Shown: positions 46,101 to 51,088, counted from the stretch's first letter. The stretch: 64,000 bases of DNA from Gammaproteobacteria bacterium (GCA_003252455.1 QKED01000046.1:39732-103731), one strand, 5' to 3'. Made by a program: numbers and translations. The notes: a model not told the origin generated them from the sequence alone.

Positions 46101-49100
46101 GCGGCGACAGCTACTGGGGCTGGCTCGACGCCGACGGCCAGATCGGCCTCAGCGTGCAGGGCGGCACGGTGCAGAGCCCGCAGGCGATCAACGACGGCCA
46201 GTGGCACCAGATCGCCATGAGCCGCGACGCCGACAGCGGCGCCCTGGCGCTCTACGTCGACGGCGTGCTGGTCGACAGCGCCAGTGGGCGCACCGGGCTT
46301 ATCGACACCCCATTCTCGCGCCTCGGCCAGACGCTCAGCTATCTCCCGCCGAGCTACAAGCTGGAGTGGGGGCCCAACATCGAGGCGAGCTACGCCTACG
46401 CGGGGCTGCTCGATGGCGTGCGCATCTACGACCAACGGCTCGACGCGGTGGCCGTGGCGGCGCTGGCCGCCGGTGGCGACCCCGGCGTGAGCGCGGTGCG
46501 CGACTACAGCCAGACCAGCGTCAGCGCGGCGGACAGCGTCAGCAGCACTCTCACCCTCGGTGCCCTCAGCGGCGGGCTACACGACACCATCGACCTGCCG
46601 GTGGGCGCCAGCATCACCTACACCCTCAGCGGCACGGTCGCCAGCCTCGCCGAGGGCGGGCGCGACAGCGAGGGGCTGCTCTCCAGCGCGGTGAGCGTGA
46701 GCGGCGACTTCATCAACCGCACCCCCGGCGGCAACAGCGCCTCCGCCGGGGCGGTGGTGATGCTTGCCGCCAGCGCCGGGTCCGGCACCCTGGTCGAGAG
46801 CGGTTGGAGCAGCCTCACCAGCGCCAACGCCCTGGCCCTCGGTGACCTCGACGGCGACGGCAATCTGGACGTGTGGCTGGCGGGCAGCGGTGCCGACCAG
46901 ATCCTGCTCGGCGACGGCAGCGGCGGCTTCGCCGACGCAGGCCAAGCTCTCGACAGCCACAGCAACAACGCCGTGACCCTGGGTGATATCGACGGCGACG
47001 GCGACCTCGACGCCCTGCTCGGCCACAGCGCCGGGGTGGCGGTCTGGATCAATCAGGGCGGGGCGCAGGGCGGTAGCGCGGGGACGTTCGCCGACAGCGG
47101 CCAGAGCCTCGCCTATCGCGGCCCCTACGACCTCAACCCCAACAGCGTCGACCTGCTCCTGGCGGACCTCGACGGCGACGGCGACCTCGACCTCTTCTCG
47201 GTCAACGCCAGCTACGAGGCGCGCAACGCCGTCTGGCTCAACACCGGCGACGGCACCTTCGTGCTTCAGCCCGGCGTCGACCTGGCGCAGGGCGTGGGCA
47301 TCGGCAGCAACGTCGCCTACGCCGGTGTGGTCGGTGACTGGGACAACGACGGCCAACTGGACGCCGCCGCCAACCGCAGCGACGACTACTTCGAGGCCTA
47401 CCGCGCCCTCGGCGCGGGCCTGTTGGCCTACGACGGCGTCTACCACCTCGGCGCCGCCGGGCGCGGCATGGCCACCGGCGATCTCAACGGCGACGGCATC
47501 CTCGACTGGGTGGTGGGCGCGCGCGACATCGGTAGCGCCAGTGCCGTCTACCTGGGTAACGGCGACGGTACTTTTAGCTCGGGCGGTACATTTGCCACTG
47601 ACCTGGCCGTCACTGGCCTCGTCCTTGGCGACCTCGACGGCGACGGTGACCTCGACCTTATCAGCTACGCCGCCAGCGGCGACAACGCCGTCTTCCTCAA
47701 CGACGGCAGCGGGGCGCTGAGTGAGTACCTACGCTTTAGCGGCGACGCCAGCAGCGCCGCCCTCGGCGACGTGGACGGTGACGGCGACCTCGACCTCTGG
47801 TACACCGGCGCCAGCGGCGAGCAGCTACTGCTCAACGCCTCGGCCCCTGAGTTGAGCGGCGTGGAGGGGAGCCTGACGCTGGTGCAGGGCAGCAGCAGAC
47901 TGCTCGGCGGTTACAGCCTGAGCGACAGCGACACCGCGCGTGAGGAGAGCGTCTTCAGCGTCACCCTGACCCTGGAGGACGAAGGGGCCGGTGCCCTCAC
48001 CCTGGGTGAGGAGCAGGGCACCCTGCTCAGCGCCAGCGGCGACGCCGCCACCCTGGAGGCGCTGCTCGCCAGCTACAGCCTCAGCGCGCTGGACGACTAC
48101 CTCGGCAGCACCAGCCTCAGCCTGGTGGTGAGCGACGGCCAGGCCGCGCGCAGCTACAGCATCGCCATCAGCGTCACCGACTACGACGCGCCGCCGACCC
48201 TGAGCTACCCCACCAGCGTCACCCTGCAAGAGGACGAGCCGTGGTCGCTCGCCGCGATCAGCGTCGCCGACCTCGACTCCAGCGCCCTCAGCCTCACCCT
48301 GGCGGTGAGTCACGGTGACCTCGGCGGTGGTCGCACCACGCTCACCCTGAGTGGTGACGAGGCCAGTATCAACAGCCAGCTCGACGCGCTCAGTTACACC
48401 CCGAGCAAGAACTACAGCGGCAGCGCGACCCTCGACCTGAGCCTCAGCGACGGTAACACCACGCTGGCGCGCAGCGTCGCGCTGACCCTCACCGCGCAGA
48501 ACGACGCCCCGGTACTGAAGATGATCGCCGGACAGAAGCTCGACGAGGACACCAGCCTGCTGCTCAATGGCATCAGCGTGAGTGACGCCGACGGCGACAC
48601 CCTTACCCTGAGCATCACGGTGGATGAGGGGAGCCTCACCCTCGGCAGCCAGAGCGGCAGTACGCTGAGCGTCACCGCCGGGGCGGCGACGCTCAACAGC
48701 CTGCTCGGCGGCCTCACCTACACCCCGCAGGCGGACTGGTTCGGCGACGCCACCCTCGGCTTCAGCCTGAGCGACGGTGCACAGACGGTCGGCGATACCC
48801 TGGTCCTGACGGTGCTCGACGATGGAGCCGTCGACGTCAACGACCCGCCTGATTTGGTGGTGACCCAGACCCGCTTCAGCCTCTCCGAGGCGGCGGAGAC
48901 CAGCGCACGCATCGCCATCGCCACCTATGCGGTGGTGGACGATGCCCTGGGCAGCAACACCCTCGACCTTGCCGGTGCCGACCGCTTCAAGTTCGAGTTC
49001 GACAGCGGCGTGCTCTACCTCAAGGCCGGGGTGACCCTCGACTACGAGGCCGACCCGAGCTACACCATCTGGCTGCGCGTCGATGACCCGAGCGTGGGCT

Positions 49101-50194
49101 ACACGCCGGATGCCAGTATCCGCATCGACCTCGCCCTGCTCGACGTCAACGAGGTGCCCGTGCTGAGTGTCGACCAGCTGCTCGCCAGCGTCGACGAGGC
49201 GGTCGCAGGCGAGAGCCAGGCCGCCCAGCTCGTCGCCCAGCTCGGCTACGATGACCAGCTCGGCGACAACCAGCTGAGCCTCAGCGGTGCCGACGCCGCG
49301 CGCTTCGAGTTGGTCGGTACAGACCTCTATCTCAAAGCCGACTCGGCACCGAGCTGCGAGGCGCAGGCGAGCCTCAGCGTCACCGTCTCGCTGGACGACA
49401 CCACCCTCGGTACCGACCCCGACGACAGCGTTACCCTGAGCGTGGCGGTGAACGACCGCAACGAGTTCGCCCCGACGCTGGCGGTGACCAGCGCCGAGGT
49501 GCTGGAGAACGCCGCCGCCGGGACCCTGGTCGCCACCCTGAGCGCCAGCGATGCCGACGCCACGCACGGGGCGTTGAGCTACAGCATCAGTGCGGGCAAC
49601 GCCGCCGGGTGGTTCGTGCTGGATAGCGCCAGCGGCGAGCTGCGCGTCGCCGACGGCGTCGAGGTCGACTACGAGCAGTTCAGCAGCATCGGCCTCACCA
49701 TCGAGGTGGGCGACGGTGGCCCAGATACGCCGCGCACCAGCAGCACCCTCTTCAACATCGGCATCACCGACACGCCGGACTACGACGAGTTCGTCGACGC
49801 CTGGAGTGCCTACCAGACCAAGCTGGAGAGCGTCACCAGCACCAGCAGTCGTCGGCGTGGGGGTACCAGCGGCGGCGTGGTGATGGAGAATCCGCCCGAG
49901 GCGGTGCTCCACCGCCTGATGCAGAGCTGGTCCGACGCCTCCAGCGGCAGCTACGCCACGCCGGAGGTGCAGGGCCAGATCAGCGCCCTCAACGGCTACC
50001 TCGCCACGTTGAGTAGCAGCTACCAAGGCAGCATCAGCCAGAAGCTGGCGGGTGAGATGCTCACCGCCCTCGGCAGCGGTGCAAGCAGCGGCGAGGTGGA
50101 TGTCCTCTACGCCGAATACGGCCAGTGGTGCACCCTCCTAGGCCTCGACGCCATGGCCGAGAGCACCTTCGACTATCTGGCCTCGCGGCTCTAG
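25160..50194 (+). CDS. Giant LEPR-XLL-type multidomain surface/secreted protein (8,344 residues)
   Basis: One uninterrupted frame of 25 kb. Residues 13-28 (FTLEALEERLLLSADP) form a LEPR-XLL-like N-terminus, found on very large exported proteins; no classical Sec signal is seen. A metzincin-type zinc motif HESLHLLGAAH sits at 213-223. Beta-rich repeats span about 245-1030. Nine 70-90-residue units span 1031-1930. Ala/Gly/Val-rich solenoid-like repeats span about 1931-3850, with filamentous-haemagglutinin-like sequence to about 5395 that includes an EF-hand loop (5086-5097). Then come a first set of seven calcium-loop motifs (about 5407-5750), cadherin-like repeats (to about 6828) with a lectin-like insertion, a DUF11-like unit, a LamG-like domain (about 6930-7111), a second set of seven motifs (about 7214-7561), more cadherin-like repeats, and a unique C-terminus. 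The protein is Asp-rich; I noticed only two cysteines (8066, 8324). It probably acts as a calcium-stiffened adhesin. No RTX nonapeptides and no type I secretion genes lie nearby, so the export route is unknown. Function is inferred. Confidence 0.9.
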   Translation: MQSKNPLHARPLFTLEALEERLLLSADPASVWVEGLSADPSIGIEGEQSRAEEGGFDLFAGLAAADAVLAGLDPTSLAGQQILLDFDGLDDFTYQGPVTITGVTLDPFATPDGLTLSRGATIDALLDALNATFAHHGVTFVTEAPAEGDYSRVHIGGESDAFAAYGHLLGLAQQVDLGNQERSDYALVFSAELADRVEDDGAYLDALADLIAHESLHLLGAAHTVDTGDNPLAALAYAGDFTLDLSGSNLDITADASNDLYLKNIDGKLAWSVDDALYSYDFDSAAAGDQEVLLANHSSFTVDAVDQSIETLYLRDIATDGGDLTISALKISVKADATLSTRDLVDSSADPRTADSTGDSGDLKLHANSISVASGAALLTDVEAGSSYSAGLLNLKASVDSEDLLLALPVFDYRNADAAISLTGATLRGGEVKIQADADALSLFDDDSTIADIGENLLEALASLNILGGVAYSNADATISVDGGTIDAETLLIETFGGAEANVRTTSYYLGVAYGQSDALAKVTLSNGVQVTTTGDATLHSQTLSGLSVAAVQAMLGFSSTVEKVNVTLAGAYADTVTKVDVSADSTLNVGGNLTLFAETSKEHSVAATSQAHLDGTLGVGLAVAVTESEAEAILHGTAQVGGDVTIRVDMNTTRNDVAGSATVGTSALVGMLMQTPLVGGGLDAVGAVFRGVTGLGTVANSVTRMTEKGFAGGFSFGHYTNTGTSALGAGGYLDAGGSVAIKAVVEEMPETSAFAFLNSSASYSPRKSGGSVALAVGITDNQAEAYIGDGATAIVGGDLSVRAETRIPYEIQWHKIEGLTDILDKLNFNLGIQNGFFTSWAEAIAAAKDKAYGASINVLVLDNATHARIGHGADVQVTGDLTVVAQGENDTVNFVGSPLAPFNATGGRGVGFSGMAVYYDNDTTALIQSEAEVSAASLLLYADNQAQNIAIALQGGIADGFAMNGALEWLHVDNRTLSRIDESAVIIVGSGLIRLARDHDAISSGGLFSDYPQFTPDAIIDDETDATRVDVDAETLTLPYDHGLTTGDALYYQSGGDNPIGGLTSGTTYYAIVAEGETARLQLASTRADALAGTAIDLDLDATTGQAHSLYPGFVALDALDAAADTLDLGFAHNLISGQPLTYRSNGGGAIHGLVDGATYYAIVVDDTTLQLAASSADALSGIALDLSASGTSGTAHLLIPESYTELTVLDDITSLDSAHITGKDSDFVYTDLSLLVLAEDESNLYSGVGGLTLGKNEGAGMSLAINTLERRTEAGIGNEELSLGSYFAPGVGLQADGSIELGYNHGYAVGDRVIYTAGGGLTIEGLVDGQAYVVQSVSDTAITLGRSSGESSQSFDPATQGTLQLDLGYAHGFQVGDTVSYSAGGGTAIGGLEEGVTYYVTQVDGTSVGLTTTLDGAFDGLDHTFTPSGQVSGADDLILLGYAHGLTTGAAVRYTTGGGVAIDGLSDGATYWVIEGEDANSLQLASSKANAQAGTAIDLDPSSATGIAHNLLAGLTATTSTVDASAETIALGADYPFASGDALIYHGTSAIGGLVDGQRYYAIAVDESHIALAETEADAISATPIHFDASSGALTSGLLDLDGNGDYETIELFREHGLTTGDALVYTQGGAAIGLTDGATYYAIVLDGDNFDEGFGTRIQLAASAADAAAGTAITLTPVTGAGDYHVLTRMEARIDLDALTEDGSVHFFQLDARIALDPSVATGSAHTLRLALDATDASGQNHGLGLAFDPATAVSSDTLDLGYDHGFTTGDAVLYTPGTGDPIGGLAAGTLYYVVVVDTQSIQLAETRDNALADSPEVIALDASQASGSDHAIAAQLRPTAVVDGAADTITFDSRHGFADGDQVSYESDVTAIGGLTAGSSYYVIVVDDHTIQLAATAADALSTTAIDLDASGVGAGEHRIADRMLLTGSVTVGGNALVQAASSGEVITIALAAAVTTSAGGAMTSGSSWAGFSNSGSEPAKSSIAGAGDAVITVFSTTTKASLDYAALSAVDLGVIAENDTRVYIGAGAVAISLSTDDSEGGAGSLVLTLLLNDTDAVVSRSTLELDGDLTVKGHNDADLVSVAVAGAGASGNFTLAGSVAVNAIANGVRAEVEAGSVVHAAGDITVEAKEESDALALAGALGITLGASGFSGSGQSGYGLSLALNVVAGGDATRAYVSDSEVVAGGALAVKAQTDTQLITTAAGFAAVTGTSVKQQATGASLSLNIITGRTVAAIRRQSGAGVSGVDGVRVRAEDSSEIVSVAGAGGLALGTNATGQGFSLGVNVVANRIDAYIEDAEVASSGGSIRVESDSTVEITAIGVGAAVGSSSARSGSFTIDIIANDTEAWVTGSSSLAAADSVLVAANDSNAVFALAGSVSLAAVGAGDPVSIGVANSTLVQSNDVIAYIDDGVTVQANGDATLSVATGAIDSDGNVQTESLAGVAVTATSFDHFTNIAAAGTASGGVGIAGSATVTVQHDYTDAHINANAQINQASSGENSAQSVAVRAGDRLDLIGVAGAVAFGAKGGGGAGIDVAALTRHTRAWIDAGADVAAENDVTVDALSEERIVSIGASIAVGGTTGIAGGIGVSVLDLESKAWIGAGATVVAGDSVRVQAEELTRIDLGAGSLGFGSNAGYGGALGVPIINKAVKAWIDDGASVDAAAGGDGLSVLTGQISNDWSADVGGGGVDESDGDLKGVDPENSDLDLEHFIYQRDASPLSRSGFKGVAVGAVNRDDLEVYAVGASGSSGASAIQLSGLFNKLAVTTQAHIGANAQINQGVSGGSEQEVLVTAGSDAFLRGIAGAGAVSAAQGGAAGFAQATIDLTTEAWIGSGADVAAALDVAVRAEAHEELVMATLAVAGSGEVSVSGAIGGIGVFSETQAWIADAVVEAGGNLLVTADDTTGFDLVSGAIGIGLGAGGLGAGFTIVNIDKDTQAFIASGAQVQADGNGSALQALSGAMDDSGTLGYASEVRGVVVAAWSEENLYALTVSGAGGAAAGIAGAVAINLVDADTQAYIEGGASVNADNSSANTGQDIWVTAVDLVAATTNAGALSGGGVGGFSGGVVVGSVQNDTIAYVGGTLAAKDDIQVAALSNETVDVVAVSAAVGGTVGLSGAVAVWSSGGNASGSYSADGNSDDALTDDDGNDTETSVSNDSDALASSTNLGGLSGGSSARGDNASRVSTLSADAEEDTFSGTDPVVVSRSLPSGVSAFIADAAVVTAGDDIQVEAERRIDADLIVGGIAVGSVGIGGSVGILDLEADVNAYIGDGASLTLEGDLTVTAHARHLAEVQVYAGTGAATGIAAQYAEVDDSSDQHAWIGVGATVSGADSVTVQASHDRELHARSAGGAVGGSVVGVSAARVYAEGNVKAEVQANAQLGASDALLGAVTITAKAEDWASTEAYSGVAGVAAGSGIDIETHLKPSVSATTGADSAIYADGAVVVEADAAVRGSADAWGITLSLYASGGAALADTLVSPDVSAALGAGSILMAGSLRVSASQGKRDEGEETARTYGYGVAASAMVGVQATIFTAKAHGSTAATIGSSADIDVTGAVTLSASSEVDLFAEANGGSGGGIAGIGLNHAELDNTVTTEALIAGGVTLDAASLTLVASGDERLEANSDTGAGALIGTFGAGEGGAPAEAIIGSTTSTLARLSDATSGSKGLVNVGTLTISAVQDHRVYATVENRAFSGAVSAGAPTIDASIDGTVDARIGAWRVVEADAISLSAEQSASDGAIDLFSVSGSLLGSGGSTDSHLTLKHATSSAIGDNAQVTQTGLGDFDLTATNSANLSNKAKLSNNAAVAVNELDTQIRLERYDALVDIGSSADVDATGDIRLAAWSQAELLVNGAAHVGGAFGNPTSDAEGYVESQNEITIGSDATLDAVGDIKLLAGKADTLEDVLNIPATNAFMLTTWGGAYSATVNATSDASATSQVDQYNRIDIASGAALTSHGDVHLLTDEGIPVLYAKSIEKGYTTSYGGHERSNVYDTVNIDGTIEVGLDAVQRLVIAEDYSITEQSDGITLQEVSWSQIDTAFGSYLDSLIGLKQAYAGTPEADVYRAEIEYWIAVINNLGGSAAYNSSTDVVSIEDNLELPFYVVDPATARSGDILVEADALTGSGGITAPGDVLIEILNYSDVSLDISGLTIPEQFGGRLWYNNVSVSDNTTINSYNSADATAETAAFSLTVSATTPDPQIKVQNIVSASHTRSAHIVVSGDLANIEGEVLLDSGNGSLLINGDITAGVLGVTSGGDFMLTGSQWTHLGGDPIELYESIAEANEAAESLVADTTSAIVEDANPDIVAGNIFISAQYLNINGYIQSGIPEYSVTIAADLSLPIAAAEAQYTASGYSEDRRYAVLDAAYVDGDAVVRYDALEDRLELVSDIVVKGGYIQLIGQIASTGGGEVAVLDGYGTIDVVNESDYALVITGTLDVGRGSDDAEGIEGRVSIIDQYTNEWLETVTLTSTISRDGGVVSGDTARVTVTDAASSATYTPRAQRYVWTSGNAFTSEQEWKLNNQNQERDADYVVANGTLVYDDTDTVNPTPILSGYYLSDGSSSDIYSFAYYDYTVSGSLTLYEYVTITGDKIGPWKINETTKYDYTLVDVRGAKQVYSHSVKADQPIDISFIGDAEGAINIRSKGDILVGDTLAARGGEIALQAGYYDNGGTLTAASSGTIRTTGDGELVAASLTLQAVSGIGDGDEALTLSMTGVNAGVLDATTLTGDIAISAESALHVRQVQTGDGDIELDLSGGGLSATTLGSGAHLMGNSLTIASDGGIGDASQALRIDSGSASGDKVTLSALGDIVVTEVAGDLNLVQAASSGGDVTLTVTSGSLLDAYNGDESAVLDLDARDALLDLWDELGLTGDAALARQAEALADAVANYAAQYLYYWNLRGLDAAFDPGYSFSYDAELRDYYLNTLGLDEAKVAAQEQAVTARFFELHAWFGEGGSYVSLNDATLDASSYHADFSYQLTAAEASAITDGLLWSSDQLLWGLPTSAVLRSADTETQVEVPNIVGHAITVTVSGGFGEDTGGSELVEVPDGDVSAIDDESVKVALLTAEGDDLTFYWKEGNSLTAWVDTDGDGIVDADEFNAILIQYREDVDVEASGAITITAGERIFLGAESDLNLATVATSGSDANGDIRIKGGANILRAVVDASTTLSGHDLILEGSGAIGVGAEVNPLRLDLDGALTLRSGGDTHLRDVSGTLNLSTIYADAGVYLYSDGAVLDVNDSGGYALTNIVADALWVATETFGTADNPIEVELSGSGLGSGLGGSVGTALYLTTPLDLTIDDLTSSGATLVVEGDLGIQLGLVRSVGGNISLTADSGAILDANGDALNLLAASLSLTAPHGTIGLPEDRLEIAEGSAYLTSSGYGSWVEAIPLPTGYFIDGGDGLYQDAHAVTIADFDGDGRNDVLVGYIYSWASYSALLLNNGDGSFTTSLYDIPNAQVADLDNDGDLDLFSPADGYLWFNQGGTQGGVQGEFQRADDPLASDPDSYMPDGAIADINGDGAPDLIAVDDFSNLIYVWFNNGSGSFPTMSTRAIGLENPEQVEVVRLNDDDALDLVVRDYWGAMWGLLGDGQGGFTTYALGAPSQVKGVHFADIDGDGDQDALYALNGDNQLWLNDGDGNFGDSGERFDSHNSTAIATGDLDMDGDLDLFVVNTGLAYNLPEVNSVWFNDGSGHFSDSGQSLGDNNGQSQALAIGDLDGDGDLDAYVGNAFFAGGGSRYDEIWLNNAPPRFVAGQAFSVYENRYDGTVIGQLTVSDRDGLDSHSYSLDGGDGAALFSLDADGTLRVADSAALDYEALLDAGAVDFTLNVTVTDLAGLSTSGTVSVSVLDISLPPVLDDLPTFTLAENSASGTFVGQVSASDPEAAYDDAVVGFAIVGGTGAGLFAIDNAGNITTASSDFDYEGQNSYTLKIQMSDRDGNSSDPEATASIIVELADVNEQPASGYLDFVVYENRQAGDYIGSFTIDDVDANEQFTWSWVNSGSENVASLEVDAADPYTYHLYVGPSAGIAYSEGTGGSSFQVIANFTDSGGLTNWYALNIEVLDYSNAPVLDDVTLLAQEHGSTLELLTTLSATDADSVHGDSVTLAATALTAYAPGGGSSVLSLGGADDPFVFDAATGALSVDTSQLDAATVDYYALTVVATDSEGLSDSATITLNVVNTNEAPTLDDVSWTVSEDRDLGALLGTLLGSDPDAGDSLSYAITEQLITLDYPILQAGTVTLPAVYSGNADYVTVTFSEAFAETPVVLLTPTNGNPEPTLFNLRHVSPTQFEVVQAEPRGTASAGLIAPMTFTYLAIAPGVHTIGGLTFEAGTLRTDNHVESAAVFPSVYGTGGGYERIDFSADFSNPLLLTHLQSYDNQSSGTTSLVPALSVAVGALDAAGAELAIEHNEVDWADTDIHVSESIGWLAIESGSGSFTAADGSTIDFVGLRTGSSVTGWDQSDGEGVDTPFGVSFATTPAVVASLNSRSDSDGGWLRLGAVDTDSAFLVVDEDDYHDAERSHSAEQASLFAFSGDFLLRGASESVSDAFAIDASTGAITLARAGLLDYENPETQTITLSVQVTDKGGLSDSATLTINLSDLDQVARFQADGTGASYLYLDENAAVGTELSLRNYGTFMAPDWDAENSVVHSIRFVTSGGNAELFAESFSYDAATQTLTVVDNSGLDFESVPYADLLDPDGAHFVVQAFVRDAEQNESAYTFYIALQDLDETPVLIDGQTFSLYEGAAVGDVVGSVAYRYKDAGDTFAIVGGNSAGHFAIDATTGLIRVASDRLLDYESAQSHTLRVRLTSGAEYDEVALDIDLLNVAEPEVQVTKEDGVSVVREGDAISYTITVSNSGDTDLSGLRVDDLFTGINDLALTGLTLSDGSGLALGSVDGVLRFTSDDEGAFSASDELAVDLDWLETGEDLSQWLGGTATLVFDINTTQALSANYDGNLLDYLGLAPAITGANAYGGDYYSDLQYADSGDSYWGWLDADGQIGLSVQGGTVQSPQAINDGQWHQIAMSRDADSGALALYVDGVLVDSASGRTGLIDTPFSRLGQTLSYLPPSYKLEWGPNIEASYAYAGLLDGVRIYDQRLDAVAVAALAAGGDPGVSAVRDYSQTSVSAADSVSSTLTLGALSGGLHDTIDLPVGASITYTLSGTVASLAEGGRDSEGLLSSAVSVSGDFINRTPGGNSASAGAVVMLAASAGSGTLVESGWSSLTSANALALGDLDGDGNLDVWLAGSGADQILLGDGSGGFADAGQALDSHSNNAVTLGDIDGDGDLDALLGHSAGVAVWINQGGAQGGSAGTFADSGQSLAYRGPYDLNPNSVDLLLADLDGDGDLDLFSVNASYEARNAVWLNTGDGTFVLQPGVDLAQGVGIGSNVAYAGVVGDWDNDGQLDAAANRSDDYFEAYRALGAGLLAYDGVYHLGAAGRGMATGDLNGDGILDWVVGARDIGSASAVYLGNGDGTFSSGGTFATDLAVTGLVLGDLDGDGDLDLISYAASGDNAVFLNDGSGALSEYLRFSGDASSAALGDVDGDGDLDLWYTGASGEQLLLNASAPELSGVEGSLTLVQGSSRLLGGYSLSDSDTAREESVFSVTLTLEDEGAGALTLGEEQGTLLSASGDAATLEALLASYSLSALDDYLGSTSLSLVVSDGQAARSYSIAISVTDYDAPPTLSYPTSVTLQEDEPWSLAAISVADLDSSALSLTLAVSHGDLGGGRTTLTLSGDEASINSQLDALSYTPSKNYSGSATLDLSLSDGNTTLARSVALTLTAQNDAPVLKMIAGQKLDEDTSLLLNGISVSDADGDTLTLSITVDEGSLTLGSQSGSTLSVTAGAATLNSLLGGLTYTPQADWFGDATLGFSLSDGAQTVGDTLVLTVLDDGAVDVNDPPDLVVTQTRFSLSEAAETSARIAIATYAVVDDALGSNTLDLAGADRFKFEFDSGVLYLKAGVTLDYEADPSYTIWLRVDDPSVGYTPDASIRIDLALLDVNEVPVLSVDQLLASVDEAVAGESQAAQLVAQLGYDDQLGDNQLSLSGADAARFELVGTDLYLKADSAPSCEAQASLSVTVSLDDTTLGTDPDDSVTLSVAVNDRNEFAPTLAVTSAEVLENAAAGTLVATLSASDADATHGALSYSISAGNAAGWFVLDSASGELRVADGVEVDYEQFSSIGLTIEVGDGGPDTPRTSSTLFNIGITDTPDYDEFVDAWSAYQTKLESVTSTSSRRRGGTSGGVVMENPPEAVLHRLMQSWSDASSGSYATPEVQGQISALNGYLATLSSSYQGSISQKLAGEMLTALGSGASSGEVDVLYAEYGQWCTLLGLDAMAESTFDYLASRL
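28252..30948 (+). repeat. Nine-unit protein repeat inside the giant gene
   Basis: Units begin near 28252, 28519, 29041, 29248, 29458, 29704, 29971, 30412 and 30682. The shared pattern is HG, four residues, then GDAV-Y, a GG or GD turn, IGGL, two residues, G, YYVIVVD, an I-LA strand, and an A-AGTAIDL end. Unit 7 carries a DLDGNGDYE calcium-type loop, and the spacing between units 2-3 and 7-8 is longer than elsewhere. Confidence 0.85.
41398..42400 (+). repeat. Seven FG-GAP/VCBS-type motifs, first set (probable beta-propeller)
   Basis: The calcium loops read in order DFDGDGRND, DLDNDGDLD, DINGDGAPD, a degenerate RLNDDDALD, DIDGDGDQD, DLDMDGDLD and DLDGDGDLD, each followed by a short strand with a W-N or NGDG turn. 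Seven blades match an integrin-alpha-like propeller. Confidence 0.75.
42405..45640 (+). repeat. Cadherin-like repeats, first block
   Basis: About seven units of roughly 100 residues. Each has a YEN or AEN start, an SD-D or DADS calcium motif, a FAIDA-TG-I strand, an LDYE motif and a closing VTD-GG-SDSATLTI strand. The fifth unit is split by an inserted module at 43827-44770. Confidence 0.75.
43827..44770 (+). other. Lectin-like insertion within a cadherin-like unit
   Basis: About 315 residues interrupt the fifth cadherin-like unit between SYAITEQ and SDAFAIDASTG. The insert has two tandem modules that each begin with a G-V-V-F-F-TPVV pattern (DYVTVTFSEAFAETPVVLL and YERIDFSADFSNPLLLTHL), similar to H-type lectin folds. 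The assignment is from pattern only. Confidence 0.45.
46840..47840 (+). repeat. Seven FG-GAP/VCBS-type motifs, second set (probable beta-propeller)
   Basis: DLDGDGNLD, DIDGDGDLD, DLDGDGDLD, DWDNDGQLD, DLNGDGILD, DLDGDGDLD and DVDGDGDLD occur in order, spaced roughly 40-60 residues apart. A LamG-like domain (INDGQWHQIAMSRD and ALYVDGVLVDS) lies just upstream. Confidence 0.75.
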
Positions 50195-50683
50195 CCGGTT
50201 GCGCGGCGCAGGGTTGAGATGCCCCAAGGTGACGCAAACATGCCCACCATCTGGGTGGAGGCGTCGCGCGATGGTCTGAACAGCCATCGCCTTTGCGAGG
50301 GTAAGGATACGTGCGTCGATCAGCAGGGTGTCGGCGCAACCCGGTCGCGTCCGAGGCGCAGGAACTGACTCACATGCCACAGCCGCCACACGCTATCGTG
50401 GCGCGGAACGTGCGGGGAGGCCTCGTAGTAAAAAACGATTGCCGGGTCGAAGCCAACCCTCTGGACCACCCACGAGAGATGTGGCCGAGGGCCCAGGCGA
50501 GCAGCTCAGTTACGGGATCTCACGGGTTCGTCTGCGGGGAGCACGAGTTCAACCCGAGATGTTGCAGTTGCTCTAGGCAGCTGATCGCAGGATTTGCCCG
50601 CAGTGATGGTGAAGGAGTCCTAGAAGAACCTGTGGCCGCGCGGTGGGGTTTGTCGTTATAGCGGCTGGTGTCCTTAGCTGGTG
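50195..50683. other. Gap after the giant gene, no intact gene
   Basis: Open frames here are short and lack family features. On the minus strand near 50260-50330 the translation LTLAKAMAVQTIARRL recalls an inner part of ISL3-type transposases, but the frame is broken on both sides. This may be a decayed insertion sequence. No terminator was seen for the giant gene. Confidence 0.35.
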
Positions 50684-51088
50684 CTACTCATGATGAACCA
50701 TCATCCGCAAATACTCCTGATGGATGAGTGAAACGTTTTTGTTTAATTCGTCTATCACTCGGCCAAGCTTGCTTGGTTCAAACCCAAGCAATATTTCCGT
50801 ATCAATAACAAAAAGCGGAACGCCGACTCGCTCTTGTTTTCCTGTCGCTATTTTTCCGAGATTCGTATGGCGTTGCTTGGCGTCGGCATCTTTGTCTATG
50901 TCGTATTCGATATACTCTATGCCGCGCTCGTCGAAATAGGCCCTTGCCTTTGCGCAGTATCCACACCAGTCAGTGGCATACATGTAGATCGTTGGGTCGC
51001 TCACGACGGGAATCGTTTTTGTCTCGACTTTCTCTGAACATCCACTCAATAGAACAAGAAATGCGAAAAGTAGTGATAACTCTTTCAC
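50684..51088 (-). CDS. Glutaredoxin-like lipoprotein
   Basis: A 134-residue protein. Its N-terminal signal ends in a lipobox, LLSGC (lipidated cysteine C17), so it should be anchored in the envelope. A thioredoxin-fold glutaredoxin-type domain follows, with the active site WCGYC (C42, C45), a segment EYIEYDIDKD as in glutaredoxins, and the cis-proline at VGVPLF. I chose GTG 51088, which has AGGGA upstream and puts the signal peptide at the start. It probably acts as a periplasmic thiol-disulfide protein; its partner is unknown. The gene is AT-richer than its surroundings, suggesting transfer. Confidence 0.75.
   Translation of the reverse strand: MKELSLLFAFLVLLSGCSEKVETKTIPVVSDPTIYMYATDWCGYCAKARAYFDERGIEYIEYDIDKDADAKQRHTNLGKIATGKQERVGVPLFVIDTEILLGFEPSKLGRVIDELNKNVSLIHQEYLRMMVHHE

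Noticed and set aside
50138..50389. Intact transposase gene after the giant gene
   Set aside because: A short stretch recalls an ISL3-type transposase, but the frame is short and broken, no terminal repeats were found, and part of it overlaps the giant gene. It is at most a remnant.
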